The position numbers and the translations under genes are program-made. Positions 1 through 8,658 of a stretch of 49,610 bases of DNA are shown here, one piece after another. This DNA is from JBGPHT01 sp041484525. GTDB taxonomy: Bacteria > Acidobacteriota > Terriglobia > Bryobacterales > Bryobacteraceae. Under the pieces are notes generated by a model. That model ran no database searches, had not been told where the DNA came from, and worked only from the letters and a program-made list of their open reading frames with translations. Positions within the stretch are counted from its first letter, which is position 1; every line of letters starts with the position of its first letter. The stretch is taken from the NCBI GenBank assembly GCA_041484525.1, contig JBGPHT010000045.1, positions 1 to 49,610 of the forward strand, written 5' to 3'.

Positions 1-174
1 GATCTCCATCGCCCGCGCAATTCCGCTGATGGTCTCGCCTTCGTGATAACGGCACAGAATCCGAGCACGCTGAACTTCTCGCAGAGACGCAGTTCGCGAC
101 TGGCTCAACTGCTGTAACTCCGACAACTGCTCGGCACTCAGGGCCAACTTGGGAAGCCGGGTCTTTCCTGCCAT
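1..174 (-). CDS. IS630-type transposase, N-terminal fragment (runs off the window)
   Basis: Reading from ATG at 174 gives 58 residues beginning MAGKTRLPKLALSAEQ and continuing through a basic helix-turn-helix region (VQRARILCRYHEGE, then ISGIARAME). This matches the general form of the N-terminal domain of IS630-family transposases, which recognises the element ends before the DDE catalytic domain; that domain would lie beyond position 1. The gene is cut only by the window edge, so whether it is intact cannot be judged. It sits about 55 bp from the end of the hydrolase gene; I could not recognise a terminal inverted repeat between them. A different HTH protein with the same N-terminus cannot be excluded. 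Confidence 0.6.
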   Translation of the reverse strand, partial: MAGKTRLPKLALSAEQLSELQQLSQSRTASLREVQRARILCRYHEGETISGIARAMEI

Positions 175-229
175 GCCTCAGCATAGCAGGGCACAATTCT
201 GTCAGGCTATGTTTTATTGAAACGCTATA

Positions 230-1492
230 CTAGTTAGCCATCGCCTGGTAGACGCCGTTCGAGAACTTCTGCTGGATGTCGGTTCGATTGGGCATCAATT
301 GAATCATCAGGACCAAACGGCCGATCCGGTCCACTTCGTACGTGGTGCCATAGGCGCCGCCCCAGCCGAATGCGCCAATACCAGCCATGCCCTTGGCGCC
401 GTAGCGGTCCACGGTCCCGAAGCCGAAGCCCAGTCCGGTAGCGGAGTGCAGCGTCCCCACTTGATTGGTGGTCATCAACTCCACCGTGCGCGGTGCCAGG
501 ATGCGGATGCCGTCGAGCGCGCCGCCATTGCGGATCATCTCGAGGAAGCGCGCGTAATCATGGGCAGTGGACAGCAATCCGGCGCCGCCGGCGAAGCTCT
601 TCTTTGGACCGTCCACATATTGTCCCTGTCCCTTCGGCCCTTCCGGCGCCCGCACGATTTTTCCATCATTGCCGCTGGAGTAGACGGCTGCCAGGCGCTC
701 GCGTTGCCCGGCGGGCAGGAAGAATTGCGTGTCCTTCATGCCCAATGGTTCGGTGATGCGCGTGCGGATAAACTCGTCCAGCGGCATGCCGGAGGCCTTC
801 TCGACAACGCAGCCCAGAACGTCCGTGTTATAGCCGTAAATGTAAGCCTCTCCGGGTTGAGCGACAAAAGGCAGCGAGCCCAACCGCTCCACGGTCTCGC
901 AGATTGGCTCGATCTTGTCGGCGGTGTACCAGCCATTCCCGGCCGCCGGGCCCAAACCCTTCGGTTCGTAGAGCGATGCTACCAGGGCTTCCGTTCCGTA
1001 AGAGATGCCGGCCGTGTGCGTCAGCAGATCCTGAATTGTGATGGGACGCTTGGCCGGAACCGTGCTGACGCCGCTATCCGTCTTCACAGCCACCGTGGTC
1101 CCGGCAAAGGATGGAACGAAATGGCTCACCGGTTCGGCGATGCCGATCTTGCCTTCCTCGACGAGAGACAAAATTGCGACACTGGTAATGGCTTTGGTTT
1201 GCGAAGCGATGCGGAAAATGGTGCCAGCCGCCATCTTGCGGCCGGCTTCCTTATCGCTCCAACCGACGGCGCGCTCGTACATCGGCTTACCGCCTTGGAG
1301 CACGAGGGCCACTGCGCCCGCGATCTGATTGTCATCTACATATTTCTGCAGGACGCGATCCAGCCGTTTCAGCCGCTCCGCCGAGAGGGCGTACCCCGAT
1401 GCAGCGGCGGGCGAACTTGGTTGGGCGTGAACGGAGACGCTGAACCAGGTAACGGTCGAACTCAAGGCCAGAATGAGAAACCGCGATCGCAT
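230..1492 (-). CDS. Serine hydrolase, beta-lactamase class C / penicillin-binding-like, secreted
   Basis: Predicted exported hydrolase of the class C beta-lactamase / esterase / D-alanyl-D-alanine peptidase superfamily. I chose ATG 1492 because GGGAG lies 9 bases upstream and the protein then begins with a typical signal peptide (MRSRFLILALSST, ending VHAQ); a GTG at 1513 is the longer alternative. The nucleophile motif S-x-x-K is visible as SQTK about 97 residues in, and the second motif as YGYNTD around residue 220, inside the family pattern YGYxTDVLG. Length (420 aa) is normal for the family. The substrate cannot be read from the sequence; family members include peptidases, esterases and beta-lactamases. 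It is a single minus-strand gene between the transposase fragment and the ankyrin protein. Confidence 0.88.
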   Translation of the reverse strand: MRSRFLILALSSTVTWFSVSVHAQPSSPAAASGYALSAERLKRLDRVLQKYVDDNQIAGAVALVLQGGKPMYERAVGWSDKEAGRKMAAGTIFRIASQTKAITSVAILSLVEEGKIGIAEPVSHFVPSFAGTTVAVKTDSGVSTVPAKRPITIQDLLTHTAGISYGTEALVASLYEPKGLGPAAGNGWYTADKIEPICETVERLGSLPFVAQPGEAYIYGYNTDVLGCVVEKASGMPLDEFIRTRITEPLGMKDTQFFLPAGQRERLAAVYSSGNDGKIVRAPEGPKGQGQYVDGPKKSFAGGAGLLSTAHDYARFLEMIRNGGALDGIRILAPRTVELMTTNQVGTLHSATGLGFGFGTVDRYGAKGMAGIGAFGWGGAYGTTYEVDRIGRLVLMIQLMPNRTDIQQKFSNGVYQAMAN

Positions 1493-1608
1493 GCTATTCA
1501 TCTCCCAAGTCACCGATGCAGAACTTCGAGCCGGGCACCGAACATTCTACTTCGTGCGGCCTCGGCCCAACAGGGGCCATATCCGCGCCGGCACCCCGCC
1601 CGAGTTCT

Positions 1609-3027
1609 TTAGTGCTGCGCCGATGACCTGCTGGCGCCCGAAAGCGGAGGTCCGTTGACCGATTCTGTCAGGCAGAGGGCCCACGCTGCCCAGCTCGTAC
1701 CGCTCGCCGAGATCCACTGGTTTTTGCCATGCGGAAACCCGCTCTCCTTGTACGGCTGGAACGGGACTGTCCGCGACCGGACCAGCCACGATCCGTCCTC
1801 GAGCTGCGTCCGCAACAGAAATGCCATCCCGCGCTGCCAGGCCGTATCCGGGATCGCCACCAGGCCAGAGGTCTTCAGCGCGACCATCGCCTGGCCGGTC
1901 GCATAGGCGTCGCTTTCGATGGCCGGAAGCTGCCCCCATCCGCCGTCCGGCCGCTGTTCCGCAAGCAGCCCTTCAGCCGCTTTGTGTAGAGGCTCGGAGT
2001 CCGCCTTCGACCAGATCAACCCGAGCAACTGCATGGCCCGATCTTCGGTGGTGCGCGGTTTCGCCGTCCCGAGCCACTCGCGCGCACGCTTCACTTGGGA
2101 CGACGGGTCCTTTCCATAGACCTGAAGCGCCCTCAGGCTCAGTGCGGTCGCGGTGAAGGTGCTGGATTCGATTGGCGGCCGCGCCGGGAACACCAGGAAA
2201 CTCCCGTCGGCGCGCTGCTGCAGCGACACCAGGTGCGCCATTGCATCTGTGGTGGCGTCCGGCGCATAGCCCTCCGCCGCCAGCCCCATAAGCGCGTAGC
2301 TGACGGTGATCGCCGGATCCGGCAGGTTCGGTTTGCCGGCAGCCATGTCCGCCGCAGCCGGCTTGAACATCGCCATGACCGCCTTCACCTGGTATTCCGC
2401 GATCGGCGTATCCACCGCGAATCCGCGCGCCCGCGCCGCGGAGTAAGCCAACTGAGGCAGCGACTGATGGTGGCACGATGAACAGCCGGACACTTTCACG
2501 AACTCCGGACCGCTCTTTTGAAGCAGCGCAATCGCCTTCTCCACCGACTGCTTCACCATCTCCGTATCGGATGCGCCGGCCTTCTTGAGCGCCTCCACAA
2601 CCGGCGTGTACCCACGCCGGAGCGCCCATCTTAAAGCCGTGTCGCCGTTCTTGCTTTTCGCATTGGGATCGACACCAAGCTCGATCAGCTTTCTCACGAG
2701 CAGGGGATCGGCCGCGTCGTCGTACGCCGCCCACATGAGTGTCGTCGCACCCGACCCGTCCGTCGCCTTGACGTCGGCCCCCTTCGCGATCATGGCTTCT
2801 ACCGTCGCGCGGTTGTGCAGCATCAGTGCCAGGAAGATCGGGGTACCGCCGCCGATGAATCGTCCTTCATTCGGGTTCGCCCCGGCATTCAGAAGCCGCT
2901 TTACCTCTTCGGTATCATTGCGCATCGTCGCCCCGAACAACGGGGTGGGCGGCGTGAAATCCGGAATTTGTGCGCTCGCCCAGAGCGCTGTTCCGAGAAG
3001 CGCAGCTACAGTGCGATTGAGTCTCAT
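1609..3027 (-). CDS. Secreted ankyrin-repeat protein with CxxCH motif and squalene-cyclase-like repeats
   Basis: 472 aa from ATG 3027, which has GGAGG 6 bases upstream. After a signal peptide (ending WASAQ) come about four ankyrin repeats (residues 30-155, for example DEVKRLL-like and GDTALRWALRRG stretches), then one CSSCHH motif of the CxxCH haem-attachment type, then an alpha/alpha repeat region with QRPDGGWG and QLEDGSW, the QxxxGxW signature of the prenyltransferase/squalene-cyclase fold. Ankyrins usually bind proteins. The CxxCH suggests covalent haem in the periplasm, but a single motif could also be structural. I know no defined function for this combination. No catalytic DxDD-type motif of terpene cyclases is visible, so enzymatic cyclisation is unlikely. 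Confidence 0.82.
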   Translation of the reverse strand: MRLNRTVAALLGTALWASAQIPDFTPPTPLFGATMRNDTEEVKRLLNAGANPNEGRFIGGGTPIFLALMLHNRATVEAMIAKGADVKATDGSGATTLMWAAYDDAADPLLVRKLIELGVDPNAKSKNGDTALRWALRRGYTPVVEALKKAGASDTEMVKQSVEKAIALLQKSGPEFVKVSGCSSCHHQSLPQLAYSAARARGFAVDTPIAEYQVKAVMAMFKPAAADMAAGKPNLPDPAITVSYALMGLAAEGYAPDATTDAMAHLVSLQQRADGSFLVFPARPPIESSTFTATALSLRALQVYGKDPSSQVKRAREWLGTAKPRTTEDRAMQLLGLIWSKADSEPLHKAAEGLLAEQRPDGGWGQLPAIESDAYATGQAMVALKTSGLVAIPDTAWQRGMAFLLRTQLEDGSWLVRSRTVPFQPYKESGFPHGKNQWISASGTSWAAWALCLTESVNGPPLSGASRSSAQH

Positions 3028-3192
3028 CCTATTCCTCCACATCTCTCAACGCGGAGTGGAAGGCAGAACTGGCTCATCCTTTTTACAGGCGCGGGCCGCG
3101 GTTCAACGTCTCGATCGATTGTTCAGCCTCTCGGCAATCGGTTCCTCCGTATTAGTGCTGTAAGTTCTCCGGTTATTGACGATAAGGCGTAC

Positions 3193-4164
3193 ATGAAGAT
3201 CAACTCCTCATCGTTGGTCGAGGCAGCGACGCATACGGCGGCTGACTCAGTCGAGGTCCAAGAGCGGCTGGTATTCCGTCGTGCCGCGGCGTCCGCGCCT
3301 GCAACTGCGGCAGCGTCTGCGCCTGCGGTATCCGGCACGGCGACGCCGATGGACGGGTTCGAGATCTTCGACCCGAAGATGGTGCTGGCCCAGTGGCTTT
3401 ACAGGTACTTCACCGGTCGCGATCTTCCTCTGGTGCGAGTGCCGCAACGAGGCCCTGCAGGAGGTGCGGCTACTGCAGCGACACAGGTGTCTGGCGCCCC
3501 GGCGGCCGTCACCCCTGCCCCGTGGAAGGTTTCCTATACTCGCCGGGACGTCCATCACGAGGCCGAATCCACGTCGTTTTCCGCGGAAGGCAAGGTGACG
3601 CTCCAATCCGGGAAGACGGTCGAGTTCTCTCTGAAATTGGACATGAATCGGGAACTGACCGAAATCAATACGGTTACGCTCGGGGACGGCAAGGCGAGCG
3701 ATCCGATTGCGGTGAATCTGGATGGCGCCGGGGTCCGGCTGACCTCGCACCGGCAGGCATTCGACCTCAACGGCGACGGCATGGACGAGACGATCGCAAC
3801 GCTCGCGGCAGGCAGTGCCTGGCTGGCGCAGGACGTGAACGGCAACGGAAAGGTGGACAGCGGCCGGGAGTTATTCGGGCCGCGCTCCGGCGATGGATTC
3901 GGCGAGTTGGCAGCGCTCGATCAGGACCACAACGGATGGATCGACGAAGGCGATGCCGGCTACGGCCGGCTCGGCGTATGGAGCGACGGCAAGTTTTCGT
4001 CCCTGCGCGACGCCGGTATCGGCGCGATCTCGGTGGCCGTGGCTTCCACGCCGTTCGCCCTCAAGGAGGGATCGGAACTATTGGGCCAGGTCCGAAAGAG
4101 CGGCGTCTACCTGCGCGAAGACGGGACGGCGGGCGCGCTCCAGCAAGTCGACTTGAAGGTGTGA
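3193..4164 (+). CDS. Calcium-loop (EF-hand/VCBS-like) protein of unknown function
   Basis: 323 aa from ATG 3193 (start MKINSSSLVEAA). The N-terminal third is rich in Ala, Pro and Thr. The C-terminal half contains successive acidic loops, DLNGDGMDETI, DVNGNGKVDSG and DQDHNGWIDEGD, each with the spacing of a calcium-binding EF-hand/dockerin loop, followed by RLGVWSDGKF. This arrangement resembles the FrpC/RTX-adjacent and VCBS-type proteins of many secreted adhesins. No signal peptide is obvious. An open frame continues upstream of 3193, but it runs antisense to the ankyrin gene, so the later start is preferred. It converges with the CRTAC1 gene, 17 bp away. The function is unknown. Confidence 0.75.
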   Translation: MKINSSSLVEAATHTAADSVEVQERLVFRRAAASAPATAAASAPAVSGTATPMDGFEIFDPKMVLAQWLYRYFTGRDLPLVRVPQRGPAGGAATAATQVSGAPAAVTPAPWKVSYTRRDVHHEAESTSFSAEGKVTLQSGKTVEFSLKLDMNRELTEINTVTLGDGKASDPIAVNLDGAGVRLTSHRQAFDLNGDGMDETIATLAAGSAWLAQDVNGNGKVDSGRELFGPRSGDGFGELAALDQDHNGWIDEGDAGYGRLGVWSDGKFSSLRDAGIGAISVAVASTPFALKEGSELLGQVRKSGVYLREDGTAGALQQVDLKV

Positions 4165-4181
4165 GGCGCGTCGTGCCACGT

Positions 4182-5861
4182 TCAATTCCCGGAGCCCTCG
4201 ACCACTGTGGTGTACTTGTCGATCGGAAGCCCGGCGAAACGTTCGACGCGCGTGCTGGGCGCGGGCCAACGGACCTCTAGCCAATCCAGCTTGGTGGCCG
4301 CACCCAGGCCTAAGACTTCACGCGGGTCGTGTGAGGAAAGATAGCTGCCGCCGTTATTCTTCAAGCGCGATTTCTTCACGCCGCCGGCGGACCACGTCAG
4401 CCGCGCACCGATCGCGTCGCGGTTGCATTTCACGCCTTGCAGTTTGACGCCGGTCCAGTGGTTCCGCTCGCCGGCATTGTTGCGCAGCAGAAGCGGAGCC
4501 CCGCCGTTGTTGCCGATCAACACACCCAGCCGCCCATTGTTGAGGTAATCGCCCACCGCCAGGCCGCGCGCCGCGTACATTTGCGAGAACGCCGGCCCGG
4601 CCTCCGCGCTGACATTGCGCAGCTTGCCGCCTTCCTGGTGGAAAAGCAGAAGCGGCTCTTTGTATTTCACCTGGTTCGAGTACTTCTCGATCATGTCGTC
4701 CGGGTGGCCGCTGGCCAGAAAGAGATCCATCGCGCCGTCATTGTCGTAGTCGAAGAACTTGAGACCCCAGCCGCTGAGCAAACGGGTCGCCTGCGCCACG
4801 TTTTGTTTGTGCGCGACGTCGGTGAAGGTTTCGTTCCCGTTATTCTTGTAGAGCGAGAACATCTCCTGGTCCACGTTGGCGACGAACAGATCCTGCCAGC
4901 CATCGCCGTCGAAGTCGGCGGCATCCACGCCCATACCGGAGCGCGCCTGGCCGTTATCGCTATAACCTACTTCCGCGGCCAGCGCGATCTCTTCCCATTT
5001 CGTCTTGCCGTTCACGGCTCCCCGATTCACGAACAGGAAATTCTGCACGGTATCGTTGGCCACGAAGAGATCCATGCGGCCGTCGTTGTTGATGTCGGTT
5101 GCCACCACCCCCAGCGCCTTGCCGAGCGACTTCTCGATGTCGGTACCGCGGCCCACCTCGGTGAAAGTTCCGTCGCCGTTGTTATGGAACAGGAAGCTCG
5201 AGGTCGGCTTGAATACGCGCGGGATGCAGTAATACTGGCGGCCCAGCTTGTTGTCGCCACAGGAAAGATGCTGAGTCGTGCCGTAGTCCACGAAGCTGCA
5301 CACGAAGAGGTCCGGCCTGCCATCGCCGTCATAGTCGAACCAGACCGCGCTGGTGGTCCAGCCGGAGAGCGGCAGGCCGGATTTCGCGGTGACATCGGCA
5401 AACGTGCCGTCGCCGTTATTGCGATACAGTATCGACCGTCCATATGAGGTGACGAAAAGGTCGGGATAGCCGTCGTTGTTATAGTCGCCGACGGCGATGC
5501 CCATGCCAAAGGTGCCGCCCGCCACGCCGGCCTTTTCCGTGACATCCGTGAAGGTGCCGTCGCGGTTGTTCTTGTACAGCGCATTGCGAAGCGGCGTTTT
5601 CGGCTGGAAGAAATCCGACGGCCCGCTGTTGACCAGATAAATGTCCATCCAGCCATCGCTGTCGTAATCCAGAAATGCGCATCCCGGGCCAAGTGTCTCG
5701 GGCAGAAAGCGGCTCTCGGACATTGCATTATCGTGGACCCACGTGATGCCGCTGGCCGATGGCGGGACCGCCTCGAACGGCGGAGCGGAGCCCGCACCGC
5801 GCAGCGCATAACCGCAGACACCCGCTGCCGAGCATTTCAAAAAGGTGCGCCGGCTAAACAT
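4182..5861 (-). CDS. CRTAC1-family protein: FG-GAP/VCBS repeats plus ASPIC/UnbV domain, Tat signal
   Basis: 559 aa. The N-terminus MFSRRTFLKCSAAG has the twin-arginine pattern SRRTFLK, so export in folded form is predicted. Seven or so repeats carry the FG-GAP calcium-binding form (D-x-D-x-D-G, for example DYDSDGWMDIYLV, DYNNDGYPDLFV, DFDGDGWQDLFV), giving a beta-propeller. The C-terminal part (about 460-545) with NNAGERNHW and GARLTW is the ASPIC/UnbV domain. Such proteins occur in large numbers in Acidobacteria and related groups and are thought to bind surface or extracellular partners; no enzymatic activity is established. It is the last gene of a minus-strand operon behind two TPR genes, 9 bp after the preceding stop. 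Confidence 0.92.
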   Translation of the reverse strand: MFSRRTFLKCSAAGVCGYALRGAGSAPPFEAVPPSASGITWVHDNAMSESRFLPETLGPGCAFLDYDSDGWMDIYLVNSGPSDFFQPKTPLRNALYKNNRDGTFTDVTEKAGVAGGTFGMGIAVGDYNNDGYPDLFVTSYGRSILYRNNGDGTFADVTAKSGLPLSGWTTSAVWFDYDGDGRPDLFVCSFVDYGTTQHLSCGDNKLGRQYYCIPRVFKPTSSFLFHNNGDGTFTEVGRGTDIEKSLGKALGVVATDINNDGRMDLFVANDTVQNFLFVNRGAVNGKTKWEEIALAAEVGYSDNGQARSGMGVDAADFDGDGWQDLFVANVDQEMFSLYKNNGNETFTDVAHKQNVAQATRLLSGWGLKFFDYDNDGAMDLFLASGHPDDMIEKYSNQVKYKEPLLLFHQEGGKLRNVSAEAGPAFSQMYAARGLAVGDYLNNGRLGVLIGNNGGAPLLLRNNAGERNHWTGVKLQGVKCNRDAIGARLTWSAGGVKKSRLKNNGGSYLSSHDPREVLGLGAATKLDWLEVRWPAPSTRVERFAGLPIDKYTTVVEGSGN

Positions 5862-5870
5862 CCGATGCGC

Positions 5871-6980
5871 TCATTTCGCGCTCACGCCCGGCTGCTTGGC
5901 CTGCTGCTCGGCGAGCAACTTCTGGACGATGGCGCGCTCGCGATCGCCTTCCGGCTTGCGCTTCAACCGGTAATAGACGGTTGCCAGGCTGACGTGCGCC
6001 TCCGTAAATTGGGGCGATTCCTTCACCAGCTTTTCCAACTCACTGCGGGCGTCCTCCACTTTTTCCAAAGCGAGATTCACGGTTGCGATCTGGTAGCGCA
6101 CTCCGGGGTCGCCAGGACGGCCACGCAGCGCGCGGTCGAAAAAGCTGCTCGCCTCGGCATAATTCTGATCCTCCTTTGCCAGAACCCCCATTTGCAGATT
6201 CGACATGAAGTCCGACGGATTGATCGCCAGCTCCGCGCGGAATTCGGCTCCGGCACCCGCCGGGTCACCGGTCCGCAGAAGAGCTTGTCCGTAGTAGGAA
6301 TGGACTTCGGGCAAACGCGGATTCAACTCGACGGCCTTCTTCAACTCGGGCAGCGCGCCGGCATAATCCATGGCGAACAGTTTGGTGGTGCCGAGCAGCA
6401 GCCGGGCCTCGGCGGAATCGCCGTTGCGGAGAATGCGGTCGATCAGCACGCCGCCGCGGTCCGGTTGACCGTCGCGAAGCAGTGCCATGCCCAGCAGGTA
6501 ATTGAATCCCGGGTCGCCGGCGTTGTCCTCTGCGAGAGGAGACAACAGGGCGATCGCCTTCTTGTTCTCGCCCAGCCGGACATCGCAATCCGCCAACAAG
6601 AGGACGACCTGCCGGCTCGGCGGCCCGAGCGACATCACCGATTCCAGTTGCTGCGCCGCCTCGGGAATCCGGTTCGTCTTGTAGTAGGTCAGACCCAGGT
6701 TGAGCAGCACGGCCGCGTTGCGGGGTTCCGCGCGCAAGGCGAGTTTGTATTCGTCGATGGCTTCATCATAGCGGCCGATCCGGGCCAGCGCCGCGCCCAG
6801 GTTGGAGCGAGCCGGCATCGAATCGGGACGGACTTTGAGGTATTCCCGATACTCCCGGATGGCCCCCTCGAGATTCCCGGATTGATGGAGAGCGATGGCT
6901 TCCTGAAGGTGCTTTTCCTCGGCAGGCTGGGCGCCGGCGAAACCAGCGAACAGGGCGAAGGTCAGGAACAGACGCCGCAT
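5871..6980 (-). CDS. Secreted TPR-repeat protein, paralogue of the upstream gene
   Basis: 369 aa from ATG 6980, with GGGA a few bases upstream; ATG 6998 is possible. A signal peptide (MRRLFLTFALFAGFAGAQ) is followed by about nine tetratricopeptide repeats covering nearly the whole protein, for example EAIALHQSGNLEGAIREY and PEVHSYYGQALLRTGDPAGA. It is clearly similar to the TPR part of the next gene upstream (same ARSNLGA, LLLADC, LRN-DSAEA and SYYGQALL blocks), so the pair arose by duplication. It lacks that gene's thioredoxin-like domain. It probably acts as a scaffold in the periplasm with the CRTAC1 protein encoded 9 bp downstream. The partner is inferred from context only. Confidence 0.9.
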   Translation of the reverse strand: MRRLFLTFALFAGFAGAQPAEEKHLQEAIALHQSGNLEGAIREYREYLKVRPDSMPARSNLGAALARIGRYDEAIDEYKLALRAEPRNAAVLLNLGLTYYKTNRIPEAAQQLESVMSLGPPSRQVVLLLADCDVRLGENKKAIALLSPLAEDNAGDPGFNYLLGMALLRDGQPDRGGVLIDRILRNGDSAEARLLLGTTKLFAMDYAGALPELKKAVELNPRLPEVHSYYGQALLRTGDPAGAGAEFRAELAINPSDFMSNLQMGVLAKEDQNYAEASSFFDRALRGRPGDPGVRYQIATVNLALEKVEDARSELEKLVKESPQFTEAHVSLATVYYRLKRKPEGDRERAIVQKLLAEQQAKQPGVSAK

Positions 6981-7012
6981 CTGATTCCCAATATACATTC
7001 ATGCCGAGTGGA

Positions 7013-8554
7013 TTAGCGGCCCCGTGACGCTACTCGCAGTGTGGCGGAAATCGCAGCCTCCAGTTCGCCCGGCTTGAAGTCCAGTTCGCCCAGCGGGCTG
7101 CTCCACAGGACCTTGCCATCGGTGCCGACCAGAAAGGCGCGGCTCGGCCAGGCTCCATACAAGGCCTCCACCCGGTTATCCAGTCCATCGATGGCAGCCG
7201 GGAAACTGAACTTGACCTTGCGAATGCAAAGGGCGGCGTGCTCCTGTTTTTCCTCGAGGGTACGGGCTTCCGCCAGTTGAACGCCTTCCCGTTCGTTGAT
7301 GGTACTTTGCCAGTTCACGCCCGCGTGCGCCTCTCGGATATATACAAGAACGAACCCAATTTTCCGGCCGTACCGGTTATAGAGTTCTTCGAGGGCCGGA
7401 GCCGATGCGCGCAGCTTCGGACAGGTGTAGCTGCCAAAGACGATCAGGACGGGTTTCGACTTTCGCAGTTCGCGCAGCTCAATCGGCGCGCCGGACCCGA
7501 CCGCCGTCAGTTTGAAATCCGGCGCCATCTGTCCGATCGCAGGCCCTTGCGTAGTTTTCGCCGTTTGTTCGCGTGGGCCTGCCTGCTTCACAATGGCCGC
7601 CTCGCGGCTGGCATCATCGCCGCGTCCCAGCTTGTCGTAGACGGTCGCCAGGTCTTCATGCACCTCGAGCGATCCCGGCCGGGACCGCAACGCCCGATCG
7701 AGCAGCGGCAGCGAGTCCTGATATCGCTGGCGGGCCTCGAGAATTTGGCCCAACCTCAGATTCGCTTCGAAATCATTCGGGTCCTGCGCGAGAGCCTTCC
7801 GAAACGCCTCCTGTGCACCGTCGGCATCGCCGGTGTAAAGCAGCGCCTGCCCGTAATACGAATACACCGAGGGCAGGCTCGAGTTGGTTTCGATGACGCG
7901 CCGGAATTGGCCAATCGCCGCCGGATAATCGCCGGCCATGAACATACCCATGCCAACCAGGAGCTTGGCCTCGGCGGAATCGGCATTGCGCAGGATGGGG
8001 TCGATCGTGGTTTGACCCTCCCGCACCTGTCCGCCGCGGATCAGGGCTGTCCCGAGCATATAGCGGATCGCGAGGGAATCCGGAGAATCGCTGCCCTCGA
8101 TCGGTTTGAGCAACTCGATCACCTTGGCAAACTCACCCATGCGGAGATGACAATCCGCGAGCAGCAGCGTGACCTGAAGATTGCCGGGATCGGCGGCTCG
8201 GACGGCAATCAGCTCGCGCGCCGCTTCCGGGATTTCGCCTGTTTTGTAATAAGCCAGGGCGAGGTTCATCCGCAGAGGATTCGTCATCTGCGGCGGTGCG
8301 CCGTCGAGCGCGATGCGGTATTGCTCGATGGCTTCGCTGTATCGTCCCACCCGTACCAGCACGGCGCCCAGATTGGAGCGCGCCTCGATTTTCCGGGGAT
8401 TCGCCTTCAGGCAATCGAGGTACTGCTGGATGGCGGCCTCAAAATCTCCGCTGCGGTGAAGCTCCAGGGCGCGCTGGAAACTGCGCTCCGCTACGTCCGG
8501 CTGTGCGCCGAGCAGCGTTGCCAATAGCAGCATGATGTACCAGCAGGCGCGCAT
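7013..8554 (-). CDS. Secreted TPR protein with C-terminal deiodinase-like thioredoxin-fold domain
   Basis: 513 aa from ATG 8554 (MRACWYIMLLLATLLGAQ signal peptide). ATG 8587 would add 11 residues, but a TAGAAT promoter-like box overlaps it. TPR repeats fill residues 20-325. From about 340 comes a redoxin-like domain beginning GQMAPDFKL. Its active site FGSYTCP (373-379) matches the iodothyronine deiodinase pattern FGSCTUP with Cys378 (codon TGT) in place of selenocysteine, and LVYIREAH (403-410) matches the deiodinase segment LIVYIEEAH. Ordinary peroxiredoxins and TlpA proteins do not show this pair. It probably performs thiol or dehalogenation-like redox chemistry outside the cytoplasm; the substrate is unknown. 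It is first in an operon with the TPR paralogue and CRTAC1 gene. Confidence 0.88.
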   Translation of the reverse strand: MRACWYIMLLLATLLGAQPDVAERSFQRALELHRSGDFEAAIQQYLDCLKANPRKIEARSNLGAVLVRVGRYSEAIEQYRIALDGAPPQMTNPLRMNLALAYYKTGEIPEAARELIAVRAADPGNLQVTLLLADCHLRMGEFAKVIELLKPIEGSDSPDSLAIRYMLGTALIRGGQVREGQTTIDPILRNADSAEAKLLVGMGMFMAGDYPAAIGQFRRVIETNSSLPSVYSYYGQALLYTGDADGAQEAFRKALAQDPNDFEANLRLGQILEARQRYQDSLPLLDRALRSRPGSLEVHEDLATVYDKLGRGDDASREAAIVKQAGPREQTAKTTQGPAIGQMAPDFKLTAVGSGAPIELRELRKSKPVLIVFGSYTCPKLRASAPALEELYNRYGRKIGFVLVYIREAHAGVNWQSTINEREGVQLAEARTLEEKQEHAALCIRKVKFSFPAAIDGLDNRVEALYGAWPSRAFLVGTDGKVLWSSPLGELDFKPGELEAAISATLRVASRGR

Positions 8555-8622
8555 AAGAGTGGATATTCGGCAGAATACCTGACCCATTCTAAACCAGGCA
8601 GACTCAATGGGACCGATCGCGA

Positions 8623-8658
8623 TTGACAGACATGGAGGCTTCCATATATAAATAGACC
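8623..8658 (+). promoter_or_regulatory. padR promoter with internal dyad
   Basis: TTGACA at 8623-8628 is followed after 16-18 bases by TATATA/TATAAA (8645-8652). Transcription would start about 8657-8660, right at the padR ATG (8659), so the transcript would be leaderless or nearly so. Between the boxes lies the inverted repeat ATGGA-ggct-TCCAT (8632-8645), well placed for autorepression by PadR. The boxes are seen; use and autoregulation are inferred. Confidence 0.6.
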
